Assembly (NCBI GenBank): GCA_963827605.1
Contig: CAWHBK010000004.1
Location: forward strand, 186,001-250,000
Direction: 5' to 3'
DNA from: DSYU01 sp963827605
GTDB lineage: Bacteria > Chloroflexota > Anaerolineae > Anaerolineales > Anaerolineaceae
DNA length: 64,000 nt
The notes under the pieces were generated by a model that saw only the letters and a program-made list of their open reading frames with translations, was not told the origin of the DNA and searched no databases. The position numbers and the translations under genes were made by a program. How positions within the stretch are numbered: the first letter of the stretch is position 1; every line of letters starts with the position of its first letter. Positions 53,241 to 62,254 of this stretch are shown here, piece after piece.

Positions 53241-56200
53241 ATGAGCAAATCATCAAAGGATAAGAAACCTGCGGGCGAACAGGTCAATATGCTTCGCATG
53301 ATCCGACTCATTGGACGCTTTATGGGCGGGCAAACCCACCAGTTCACCCTGGCCGGCCTGCTGCTGGCCTTTGAGGCGGTCACTGCTGTTCTGATCCCGC
53401 TGATTGGTGCTTTTGTAATCACCTACCTGACCCTGCGCCTGTCGCAAATCGATGGCAAAGCCATCCAACCGCCCCTCAGCCCACTGGGCAGGCTTGGACT
53501 CCCCAACTTAATAAACGCCGATGTAGACACCATCCTGCTGGTAACCCTCGGCATCGTGGTCCTGACCATGATCAACAGCCTGGCCGATTCGATAGCCGAG
53601 ATTTACCTGGCCAAAGGTGGCCGCAGCCTGGGCTACAACCTGCGGGTTTCGCTTTACTCCCATCTCCAAAAGCTGTCCCTGGCCTTTCACGACCAGCGCC
53701 GCACCGGCGATATTATTACCCGTGTTACCTCGGATGTCGCGGCGCTGGAAGATTTTATCGTTTCTTCCTTATCGGACTTCGTAGGCAGCGTGCTATTGAT
53801 TAGCTTTATCCTGGTCGCGATCATTATTAATGCCTGGCAGGTCGCACTGGTGGCTGCGGTGATTATTCCAATGATGGCGTTGGTCTCGAATTACTTCACC
53901 CAGCGCATCAAAGCGGCCTCGAAAAAACGGCGGGCCAGTGAAGGTGAATTAGCTTCTGCCGCCCAGGAAATGCTTACCTCCATTCGCGTCATTCAGACCT
54001 ATGGTGCGGGAAGTTATGAACAATCCCTTTTTGCCGAACAAAGCCAAAAGGCCATGAATGCAGCCCTGGAAGCCGCCGCGTACCAGGCCCGCTTTAGCTG
54101 GGTCGTGAGTGTTTTGGGCGCGGTTTCCACCGCGGCGATCATCTGGATGGCTGTCTACCTGATCTTTCGAGAGCCGATCACCGCCGCCGGGATTGGTCTC
54201 CTGTCCGCCTACATCAAGTATATCCAGGATATGTTCAAACCTACCAAACGCATCATTGCCGGAGTGGAATACCTTCAGCAAACTGTACACCAGCGTTGAA
54301 CGGATCAGCGACTTACTAGATTTGAAACCCGCCGTTCAGGATGAACCCGGCGCACTCGATGCCCAACAATTCCGCGGGCAGATCGAATTTCGCAACGTGT
54401 ACTTTGCCTACCCGGGCATCTCAACACAAGGCGACGCAAAACCTCGGGCCGCGCTGAAGGATATCAACTTTACAATTGAACCCGGCCAGGTAATTGCCGT
54501 AGTGGGTTATACCGGCGCCGGAAAGAGCACGATTGTCCAGCTTATTCCACGCCTGTACGACCCGGCATCCGGTGAAGTGCTGATCGATGGGCATAATATC
54601 AAAGAATATACTCTCGATTCGCTGCGCTCTCAGATCAGTATGGTGCTGCAAGAATCCATTCTCTTCAGCGGTAGTGTGGTTGAGAATATCGCCTACGGGC
54701 GTCCAGATGCCACCGGAGCCGAAATCATCGCGGCTGCCAAACAGGCCAATGCCCACGAGTTTATCGAGAAGTTTCCAGAAAGCTACTACACCATGCTGGG
54801 CGAGCGCGGGTCCAACCTTTCCGGCGGGCAGCGCCAGCGTATCGCCATTGCCCGCGCATTCATTCGCAACACTCCGATCCTCGTAATGGATGAGCCGACC
54901 ACCGGCTTAGACGCCGAATCATCCGACCTTGTGCTGCGCGCCCTGCGCAAATTAATGCAGGGCAAAACGACCATTATCATCTCGCACGATCTGAACCTGA
55001 TCCGCAACGCCGACAAGATCCTGGTCATTAAAGCCGGCGAGATCGAAGAAATGGGTACGCACGAGGAACTGCTGGGTACCGGCGGCTTATATGCCAGTTT
55101 ATATACCAAGCAGTATGGGCCAACCGAGGTCAGCAAGGCAACCGGGCTGTCCGCGGAAGTATTGATCCCACAATCCGGGAATGGGAAACGCCAGGCGGAA
55201 TTGGAAATTGCCATGAAAAACTTACTTGAAAAGATGGATTACGATTTACCTCACAGTGAACATTTTCTGCAAAAACTGCCTGCTTTAGCGGAAGCTTTCG
55301 ACGCGGACAAAATGAAGGGTATTTTGCAGGGAATCTTGTTTGACCGGTCAAATTCTGCGTACACCATCACGGAATGCGAGCCCGGAAAAGCCATTTACCT
55401 GGCGAACCATCAATGCAATATGCAGTTCGATTTAAAAATTCAAGAGAATGCCACCGGAGAAGTTTTCAATGCGCTGGTGAACGCGCATCTATTCCCCGAG
55501 CTTGCCGATTGCAAAATGTTCTTGAAGAAAAACCTGATCCCGATCATGCGCCAGATGAACGGGCGGCCGGAAGTCAAACCTTTTTCGAGGCCTGCCGCGG
55601 TCATCGAACCCCTAAAAATGGTGATTTCGGTGTTCCCGATGGATGGAATGCTGCCGACCCTGATCGCCGCTACAGACACCCGCCGCATGGTTGAGATTTT
55701 CAACGATACCCTACCTGAAGCCCTTTCTGGGGAATACTCCATCAATAAAGTCCAACTGGATCTGGCGCATTACGGGCGCTACCAGCGCTGCGTTTTGCGC
55801 TATAAATTGGACGGAGAGCTTGCCGATACCTATGAGCAGCAGCAGAAAATTGTCTACGGGAAGGTCGATGCGGATGGACAGGGCGGTCTGACGGTACAGG
55901 TGATCAGCGCGCTGCGAGAAAAGCTCCGCGAGCCCAACCTCCCCTACTACTTCCGCGTGCCCATGTCCTATGGCTATCTGCCCGATCTCGACCTGTTGCT
56001 AATGGAAGCGCTGCCTGGCGATCCGGTGATCAAACGCCTGATTAAAGAAGGCAAAGATGACAGCGGCACATGGCAGGAAAGCAATTTCACCGTTGAAGAG
56101 TCGATGGCAGTCTGCGCCCGGATGCTGCTCACACTGCACAGCTCTGGAATAAAGCTGGGGCGGCGCAATTCGCTGGAAACAAAATCCGGGTCAGTAAAAG

Positions 56201-56697
56201 AAGAAATCCGGACCGTCCAGCAGGTGTACCCGGAATTAGGCGATCAACTCTGCAACTGGATGGATGAGATTTTGGAGTATGCCCAGGAATTTCCACCCAT
56301 GCCCCTCTGTCTCAGCCACGGAGACTACACCTATACGCAGCTCATTTTTGATGGCAAACAAGGCGGCCTGGTCGATTTTGATACCATCTGCCAGGCCGAG
56401 CCGGCACTCGACCTGGGCCAGTTCCTGGCGTACCAGCGCTTGACCATCCTGAAGGATCATCCCTCGCTGCACGATGCCGTTGATCGTCTTTCCGAAATAT
56501 TCCTGGATACCTATATCGCTGAAGCGCGCGGGTGGGTGCATGATGAGCAGTTGCTGCGAGCGCGTGTTTCCGTTTATGAGCTGATCAGCTTAATTCGACT
56601 GATGCTGCACAGCTGGCAGAAGTTCAAGGGCAGCCGGTTGAAACTGGCCCTTTCCATTTTCGAGGAGCGATATAAATGGCTGAAACAGGTAAGTTAA
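53241..56697 (+). CDS. ABC exporter fused to a C-terminal APH-fold kinase (frameshifted)
   Basis: About 1,150 residues after correcting one extra base at 54258-54264 (KPTKRI to WNTFSKLYTSVERISD). Residues 1-335 are a six-helix ABCB-type membrane domain, with LQKLSLAFHDQRRTGDIITR. The NBD (about 365-600) has Walker A GYTGAGKSTIVQ, signature LSGGQRQRIAIARA and Walker B LVMDEPTTGLDAES, all intact. The kinase part (about 640-1150) shares its frame with the NBD: GRYQRCVLRYKL, then LCLSHGDYTYTQLIFDG with intact catalytic Asp and LVDFDTICQAEP. I know of no standard family with this order, TMD-NBD-kinase. Confidence 0.8.
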
Positions 56698-58166
56698 TGA
56701 CCCAGCGGCAGGACAATATCATCTGGAAAGGTCTACAGCAGTTTGCTGCCCTCCCCGGTTGGCTTGCCCTGGCGCGGAATTCTCAGCGGGTCTGTCAAGA
56801 ACTGACCCAGTCTGCCCCTGAGTTTCGAACCCAGGCCTGGGAGCTAAAGAATTGTGATGTTGGCCATATCCGCTATAAAACCGATTTCTGGACCGCGCTG
56901 TATACGCTCACTGTCCGCAAGCCAGGCGCGGCCAGCGATACCATCATAAACTTGCAGGGCCGCATCTACCCACCTGGAATCCTGTCAGGTAACCAGTCAT
57001 CTGTCGAGGGCAGTCTGGGCATGGATGGTTGGCTGGCCCGTCTTCCGGCGATTAATCTCGAACTGCGCGCCCTCGAACCCGAAAGCGTTCTCTCCGCGCT
57101 CGAGGCGCTGTCCGACCCGCAAGAATCGCGCCGGCTGCTCGAAGACAGCATTCGTGCCAATTCCGCTGCTTACCGGGATTTTAGCATCAAAAATTGCACG
57201 CCGAAAATTGTCCGCTATAAACCCGGCAGCCGCTGCACAATTGTCTATCACCTGGAATACGACTCAAATCTTTCCCGCCCGCATTGGCCCGAACTGGTGG
57301 TCGCTAAAACCTACCGGGGCGAGAAAGGCTTGAATGCATTTGAAAGCATGTCGGCGCTGTGGAATTCCCCACTCGGTTCGAGCAAACTGGTGAAAGTGGC
57401 CGAGCCGCTTGCCTATCTACCCGAAATAAAAGTCCTGGTTCAAGGTCCCATTAAGGAAGAGCAAATCCTGAAAGACATCCTCTCTTCCGCAATCCTATCC
57501 CCCTCGCCAGAACGCCTATCCGAATTGGCTGCTTATATGCGCAAGACTGCCGCGGGTCTGGCCGCGCTCCATAATTCCGGGATTAAGATCGGCCGCCAGT
57601 GGACCTGGGAAAATGAATTTGCCGAAGTGCAAAACCAGCTGGACCGGCTGTCCATCGCGCTGCCCGAGTTGAAAGAAGCCGCTGCTCCCCTGCTCGAGCG
57701 GCTCAAACAACTCGCATCAGATACGGCGCCCGATCCCCTGGTGCCCAGTCATGGCTCCTTCCGCCCTGCCCAGGTACTTTTGAATAAGGGCGAAATTGGC
57801 TTTATCGATTTTGACTCATTCTGTCAATCCGAACCGGCCAATGATCTGGCCCTGTTCCTGGCCGCGGCATTCAGTATTGCGCTGGACCCCGCCGAATCAA
57901 ATGATGAGGATGCGGTGCGCCAGCCGCTGGAACCCGTCACCCGCCAGGAGCGCTTTGATACCGTTATGACGATCCACGATGAGTTCATCCAGGCCTATCA
58001 GCACCATTATCCAGTGACCTACCAGCGCGTGGTCCTTTGGGAAGCGCTGGATATCTTCACGTATGTTTTGCATGGCTGGACAAAAATAAAAGTCGGTGAG
58101 GTCGAAGATCTAGCCGATCAAATGGAACGTTTCCTTTTCACGCACCGGGTCATCGAACCGCGATGA
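56676..58166 (+). CDS. APH-fold kinase-like protein 3, catalytic Asp replaced
   Basis: 496 residues from ATG 56676 (GAGGAG upstream, overlapping the fusion gene by 22 bp); ATG 56697 is an alternative. Two N-lobe-like segments are seen: HIRYKTDFWTALYTL near 60 and IVRYKPGSRCTIVYHLEY near 180. The Brenner region reads VPSHGSFRPAQVLL (Ser for Asp), while FIDFDSFCQSEP keeps the metal Asp. It is therefore a possible pseudokinase, as for kinase 1. It overlaps the next gene by 4 bp. Confidence 0.8.
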   Translation: MAETGKLMTQRQDNIIWKGLQQFAALPGWLALARNSQRVCQELTQSAPEFRTQAWELKNCDVGHIRYKTDFWTALYTLTVRKPGAASDTIINLQGRIYPPGILSGNQSSVEGSLGMDGWLARLPAINLELRALEPESVLSALEALSDPQESRRLLEDSIRANSAAYRDFSIKNCTPKIVRYKPGSRCTIVYHLEYDSNLSRPHWPELVVAKTYRGEKGLNAFESMSALWNSPLGSSKLVKVAEPLAYLPEIKVLVQGPIKEEQILKDILSSAILSPSPERLSELAAYMRKTAAGLAALHNSGIKIGRQWTWENEFAEVQNQLDRLSIALPELKEAAAPLLERLKQLASDTAPDPLVPSHGSFRPAQVLLNKGEIGFIDFDSFCQSEPANDLALFLAAAFSIALDPAESNDEDAVRQPLEPVTRQERFDTVMTIHDEFIQAYQHHYPVTYQRVVLWEALDIFTYVLHGWTKIKVGEVEDLADQMERFLFTHRVIEPR

Positions 58167-59560
58167 ACAGCGAAACCGTTCTCAATGGCGCCGCCGGACT
58201 GGCAGGAATCCAATGGGCCGTCAGCGGCCAGCCGGCGCGCAGGCTGCTGCGCACACAGCTGACCAGGATGCTCGAGCCGGGCAGTACGTTTGGACCCTTG
58301 CACCTGACCCGCGCAAAATATAAACCCGGCCGCAAACTGCTGGCCTACTACACCCTCGTTGTAACCGGCCCGGAAACCCGGCACAATCGCACCGTGCCCC
58401 TGGCAGTCGCCTGGATGCCGCCCGATACCCTTCCCCCGCAAGAAACACCCGACCAACCAGTACAAGAAATGCAGGCAGAAGCCCGCCAGCAGGGATTGCT
58501 TTCACCCTTCCTTCATCTTCAACAAGATATCCCCGCGTGGGGGCTGCGGTTGCAGGTTTGGCCGCTTGATCCGGATTTTCCGCAGCTGGTCAGGTTGGGC
58601 AGTCCGGCCCATGCTGAGCAGCTGTTCCATTCCGCCGGGGTAAAACTTGCCCTCGCTGGGGAAGACTGCGTCAAAATTACCCCGATCCGCTACCGCCCAG
58701 GCGAGCGGCATGTTTTACGCTACCAGATTGACACAAACAGCGATTCGCCGGTTCAAGAACGGTTATATGCCAAACTTTACCCGGATGCAAACGCGGCAGC
58801 CAGAGCCAACCGCATTGCGGACCGGGTGGTAGGTTGGCTTGAACAGAGTATGCCCGGTTTCCATGGCGTAAGGCCGGCAGGCATGAGCGCAGAGGATAGT
58901 GTCATTCTCTACCCGCATGCTCCTGGTACCCCATTGTCGCAGCAGTTATACCGCTCGCCGGTCTGGCTTTCTCGCCAGTTCAAGCTGGTTGGCGCCGCGC
59001 TGGCCTGCTTGCACCGTGGACCCCAATCCCTCACCGAGGATCTGAAAGAAAATACGCTGGAAAAAGAGATAAAGGTGATCAGGCGTGCCAGCGAGCATGT
59101 CCAGGCCCTGCTGCCCGACGCGGGCGCTGTCATCCTGCGCATCCTGGAACGCGCTGAGCAGCTTCACGCTCGCCTCCCCCACGAGACTCCAACGTTCACC
59201 CATTCCGATTTCAAATCCGACCACCTGCTGGTCAGCGCCTCCGGAATGACCTTGATCGATTTTGATACCTGCGCCCTGGCCGACCCAGCCCTCGATATCG
59301 GCAAATTCCTGGCCGACCTGGAATGGTGGTACAAACGCACCGGTGCGGCGGGCCTTGAACAATCCCAACAGGCTTTCCTGGCGGGCTACAACAATGAGGA
59401 TGAAAACGGGCGCCTGGCGCGTGCCCGGCTTTACCAATCCCTCATACTGGCAAAAATCACTATTCGCCGCGCGCGGCTGTATTCGAAAGATTGGGCATCC
59501 CTGACGATGAATTTGATTCGCCGGTCCGAAGAAATTCTGGACAGCGTTCCGGTGAGATAA
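58163..59560 (+). CDS. APH-fold kinase-like protein 4, catalytic Asp present
   Basis: 465 residues. The start ATG 58163 overlaps the previous stop. Again two N-lobe-like segments: AKYKPGRKLLAYYTL near 55 and IRYRPGERHVLRYQI near 175. The catalytic loop is FTHSDFKSDHLLV and the metal motif is TLIDFDTCALADPALDIG, so this one should be active. The C-terminal helices carry LYQSLILAKITIRRARLYS. The substrate is unknown. It closes the tightly packed kinase run; the phosphatase gene follows after 118 bp. Confidence 0.85.
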   Translation: MNSETVLNGAAGLAGIQWAVSGQPARRLLRTQLTRMLEPGSTFGPLHLTRAKYKPGRKLLAYYTLVVTGPETRHNRTVPLAVAWMPPDTLPPQETPDQPVQEMQAEARQQGLLSPFLHLQQDIPAWGLRLQVWPLDPDFPQLVRLGSPAHAEQLFHSAGVKLALAGEDCVKITPIRYRPGERHVLRYQIDTNSDSPVQERLYAKLYPDANAAARANRIADRVVGWLEQSMPGFHGVRPAGMSAEDSVILYPHAPGTPLSQQLYRSPVWLSRQFKLVGAALACLHRGPQSLTEDLKENTLEKEIKVIRRASEHVQALLPDAGAVILRILERAEQLHARLPHETPTFTHSDFKSDHLLVSASGMTLIDFDTCALADPALDIGKFLADLEWWYKRTGAAGLEQSQQAFLAGYNNEDENGRLARARLYQSLILAKITIRRARLYSKDWASLTMNLIRRSEEILDSVPVR

Positions 59561-59678
59561 CCAAAGTAAAAAGCTATCAAAAATGTAAATATAATCTGGG
59601 CATCGATCCAGAAAAACACGGGTAAAATAGAGTTATCTTATCCGTATATTGGTATTTCTTCTGGAAAGAAGCTTATTT

Positions 59679-60374
59679 ATGCGTATTTACATCATTCGCC
59701 ACGCTGACCCGGATTACGAGAACGATACCATCACCCAGACCGGTCACGAACAGGCCCAAATCCTGGCTCAATATCTCGACACCCTGAAAATTGATGAAAT
59801 TTATGCTTCCCCACTGGGAAGAACACAAGCTACCGCCCGCTATACCGCGGACCGGTTAGGTTTGCCCGTGAAAACTGAGTCGTGGTTGCGCGAGTTAGAA
59901 GGCGTCTGGATAAAGGATCTCAATCGATCCGTTGCTGGAATTGCCCCCGTCAAACAACCAATCGAGCAAAGCCTTACCGAAGCGCGCTCCAATCTGCAGT
60001 TCTACCAGCCCGACCCATGCCTGATGGAAGAAAATATGGCCCTCATCCGCCGGGGTTCAGATTCGTTTATGCGCCGGCAGGGCTTTTTGCGCAGCGAAGA
60101 GGTTTACCAGGTGGATCACGAGAACCGCAAAGCCGTCGCCGTATTCACGCACATGGGCGTGGGTCTGGTGTGGCTGGCCCACTTACTCGACATTCCCCTG
60201 CCCATGATGTGGTCCGGGTTTTTCCTCCATCCTGCCTCCATTACCACTGTCCTGTTGGATGAGCGCGCCCCAGGCTATGCGGTTCCGCGCTGCCTTGGGT
60301 TGGGCGATATTTCCCACCTGAATACGTCCGGCTGCTGTCCCCTGCCGGTCGGCATGTTCGCCAACACCTATTAA
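59679..60374 (+). CDS. Histidine phosphatase family protein
   Basis: 231 residues from ATG 59679. It begins MRIYIIRHADPDYEND, with the phospho-acceptor His in RHA (usually RHG), and has TQTGHEQAQILAQYL, ASPLGRTQATARYTA and the second catalytic His in VFTHMGVGLV. These are typical of the phosphoglycerate mutase-like branch. It may remove phosphate groups added by the kinases upstream, but it has its own 5' spacer and may not be in the same transcript. It ends 55 bp before a 25-bp hairpin. Confidence 0.85.
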   Translation: MRIYIIRHADPDYENDTITQTGHEQAQILAQYLDTLKIDEIYASPLGRTQATARYTADRLGLPVKTESWLRELEGVWIKDLNRSVAGIAPVKQPIEQSLTEARSNLQFYQPDPCLMEENMALIRRGSDSFMRRQGFLRSEEVYQVDHENRKAVAVFTHMGVGLVWLAHLLDIPLPMMWSGFFLHPASITTVLLDERAPGYAVPRCLGLGDISHLNTSGCCPLPVGMFANTY

Positions 60375-60429
60375 AATTATAACAAACAGGCAGTACGCGC
60401 GATAATATGGCGCAGATTGCCTGTCTAGT

Positions 60430-60484
60430 GTGAGATATTGGCATCCCGCGGCACGACATGTGCCGCGGGATGCCAATATCTCAC
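60430..60484. terminator. Perfect 25-bp hairpin ending the kinase cluster
   Basis: Arms 60430-60454 and 60460-60484 with loop GACAT. It follows the histidine phosphatase gene. There is no U-tract; it may still stop or stabilise the transcript. The rest of 60375-60679 holds a smaller hairpin (about 60548-60580) and the promoter of the next operon. Confidence 0.65.
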
Positions 60485-60599
60485 AGAAAATCTTTTCTCC
60501 CCCTCTTCGCGGAGCGAAGTTACGGCCGGGGGGAGTGGAATGGACAAGGTAACGCATCCTGCAATTTAGATGCGTTTACCCTACCCATTTTGTTTCCAG

Positions 60600-60628
60600 T
60601 TGAGTCCAATCTCTAAGTATGATATATT
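60600..60628 (+). promoter_or_regulatory. Sigma-70 type promoter for the two-component operon
   Basis: TTGAGT (60600-60605), a 17-bp spacer and TATATT (60623-60628). The start would be about 45 bp before the GTG of the response regulator. Confidence 0.55.
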
Positions 60629-60679
60629 GGAAACGTCCCAATTAAAGAGTCCGTTGCCTTTTTCCCAAGGAGTTGGCCT

Positions 60680-62251
60680 GTGTACTATAAGGTATTCCTG
60701 GTTGAGGATGAGATTGCTACCAGAGAAGGTATCCGCGACAATGTCGATTGGAAATTTTTCGGCTTTGAATTTTGCGGAGAGGCCCCGGACGGGGAAATCG
60801 CGCTGCCCCTTATCGAGGCTGCTCAGCCAGATTTGCTGATCACCGACATAAAAATGCCTTTTATGGACGGCTTGCAGCTGTGCAAGATCGTACGCGAACA
60901 TCTGCCGTGGATGAAAATCATCATCGTCAGCGGCTATGACGATTTTCGCTATGCCCAGAGCGCCATCAAACTGGGCGTGACGGAGTACCTGCTGAAACCC
61001 ATTGGCGTGCAGGAAATGCAGCAGGTATTGGTCAAAGTCGCTGCGGTATTGGATCAGGAAAAGAGCGACCGGGCGTATATGAAACAGCTGCGCAGCCAGG
61101 TGGAAGACAATCTCTTCCTGCTGAGAGAAAAATTTTTACTCCGCCTGGTATCCGGCGGCGAATCCTCCATTGCCGCGATCGAACAGAGCCAGCAGCTGGC
61201 GGTCAACATCCTTTCTCAGTATTACCAGGTGATGCTGTGTAAAATCAAATCCAGCGATGGCGTCAAACCCTTTGACTACCCTACCTGCCAGCAGGTCGAG
61301 AAAATAATCCTGGGCCTGATCGGCGCGAATCAGAGCGCGCTGCTGACAAAAAAAGATATGGATGAATTTGTTCTGATTTTCAAAGGGGACAACCTGGAAG
61401 AGCTTGAACAAGAAAGCTCCTTCCTGGCCGGGCTCATCCAAAATGATGTGGAAAGTAAAACAAACTGCAGGCTGGTAATTGGTGTTGGCGGAGCCCAGCA
61501 GCGCCTGGGCGACCTCTATCGTTCTTTTACCGAGGCCCTGGTACAGCTAAAAGGGAAATGGGAAGACTTTGATTTCAGCGAGCTGCAAAGACTCGACCGC
61601 GCTGCCCTGATGCATTATTTGGAGGACGGCCGGGCCGAGGAATTTGATGCTTTTTTTGATACTTTCATCCGGCCACTCGGTGAAGCGGCCTTACGCTCAG
61701 ACCTGCTGAAACATTACATCCTCATCGATATTATTTTTACCGCCGCCCAATACATAAGCGACCTGGGTGGTAATGTGGACCAGCTCATCCCTGAAATCAA
61801 CCGCGGGGATGAATTTCTGGCCGCGATCCAGACACTGGATGAAATCCGCGCGGAGACGAAAAAGCCGCTCACCACCGCCCTTACCTATCGAGACAGCCAG
61901 GTGAATCACGACCGGGCTACCAGCATAAGCCAGGCCAAAACGTATATCAACAGCCACTTTTCCAATTCAAACCTGTCTTTGAATGAAGTCGCGGCGCAGG
62001 TAAATTTCAGTCCAAACCACTTTAGCGCTGTTTTCACCAGTGAAACAGGCGAAAACTTCCGCGATTACCTGGTCCGGACCCGCATGGAGCAGGCAAAAAA
62101 AATACTGCGTACCACCAATCTGAAAGTCGCGGAAGTGGCGGTCCGGTGCGGGTACAATGACCCGCATTATTTCAGCATAATCTTCCGCAAGAATACAGGC
62201 CTTCCTCCCCAACAATTCCGCGCAATGGCGAAAGAAAAAAACAAGGCGTGA
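60680..62251 (+). CDS. YesN-type response regulator (REC + AraC HTH)
   Basis: 523 residues from GTG 60680 with AAGGAG eight bases upstream. The receiver domain (about 1-125) has VFLVEDEIATREGI, the phospho-accepting Asp in LLITDIKMPFMDGL, IIIVSGYDDF and LLKPI. A long middle domain resembles that of YesN-like proteins. The AraC HTH at the end has LSLNEVAAQVNFSPNHFSAVF and VAEVAVRCGYNDPHYFSIIF. It probably activates the sugar ABC transporter genes that begin at 63790. It is separated by 3 bp from its kinase gene. Confidence 0.9.
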   Translation: MYYKVFLVEDEIATREGIRDNVDWKFFGFEFCGEAPDGEIALPLIEAAQPDLLITDIKMPFMDGLQLCKIVREHLPWMKIIIVSGYDDFRYAQSAIKLGVTEYLLKPIGVQEMQQVLVKVAAVLDQEKSDRAYMKQLRSQVEDNLFLLREKFLLRLVSGGESSIAAIEQSQQLAVNILSQYYQVMLCKIKSSDGVKPFDYPTCQQVEKIILGLIGANQSALLTKKDMDEFVLIFKGDNLEELEQESSFLAGLIQNDVESKTNCRLVIGVGGAQQRLGDLYRSFTEALVQLKGKWEDFDFSELQRLDRAALMHYLEDGRAEEFDAFFDTFIRPLGEAALRSDLLKHYILIDIIFTAAQYISDLGGNVDQLIPEINRGDEFLAAIQTLDEIRAETKKPLTTALTYRDSQVNHDRATSISQAKTYINSHFSNSNLSLNEVAAQVNFSPNHFSAVFTSETGENFRDYLVRTRMEQAKKILRTTNLKVAEVAVRCGYNDPHYFSIIFRKNTGLPPQQFRAMAKEKNKA

Positions 62252-62254
62252 AAG

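Noticed and set aside
7030..60484. Long inverted repeats as insertion-sequence or MITE ends
   Set aside because: The stems have unrelated sequences, no target-site duplications and no transposase, and they sit at gene ends.
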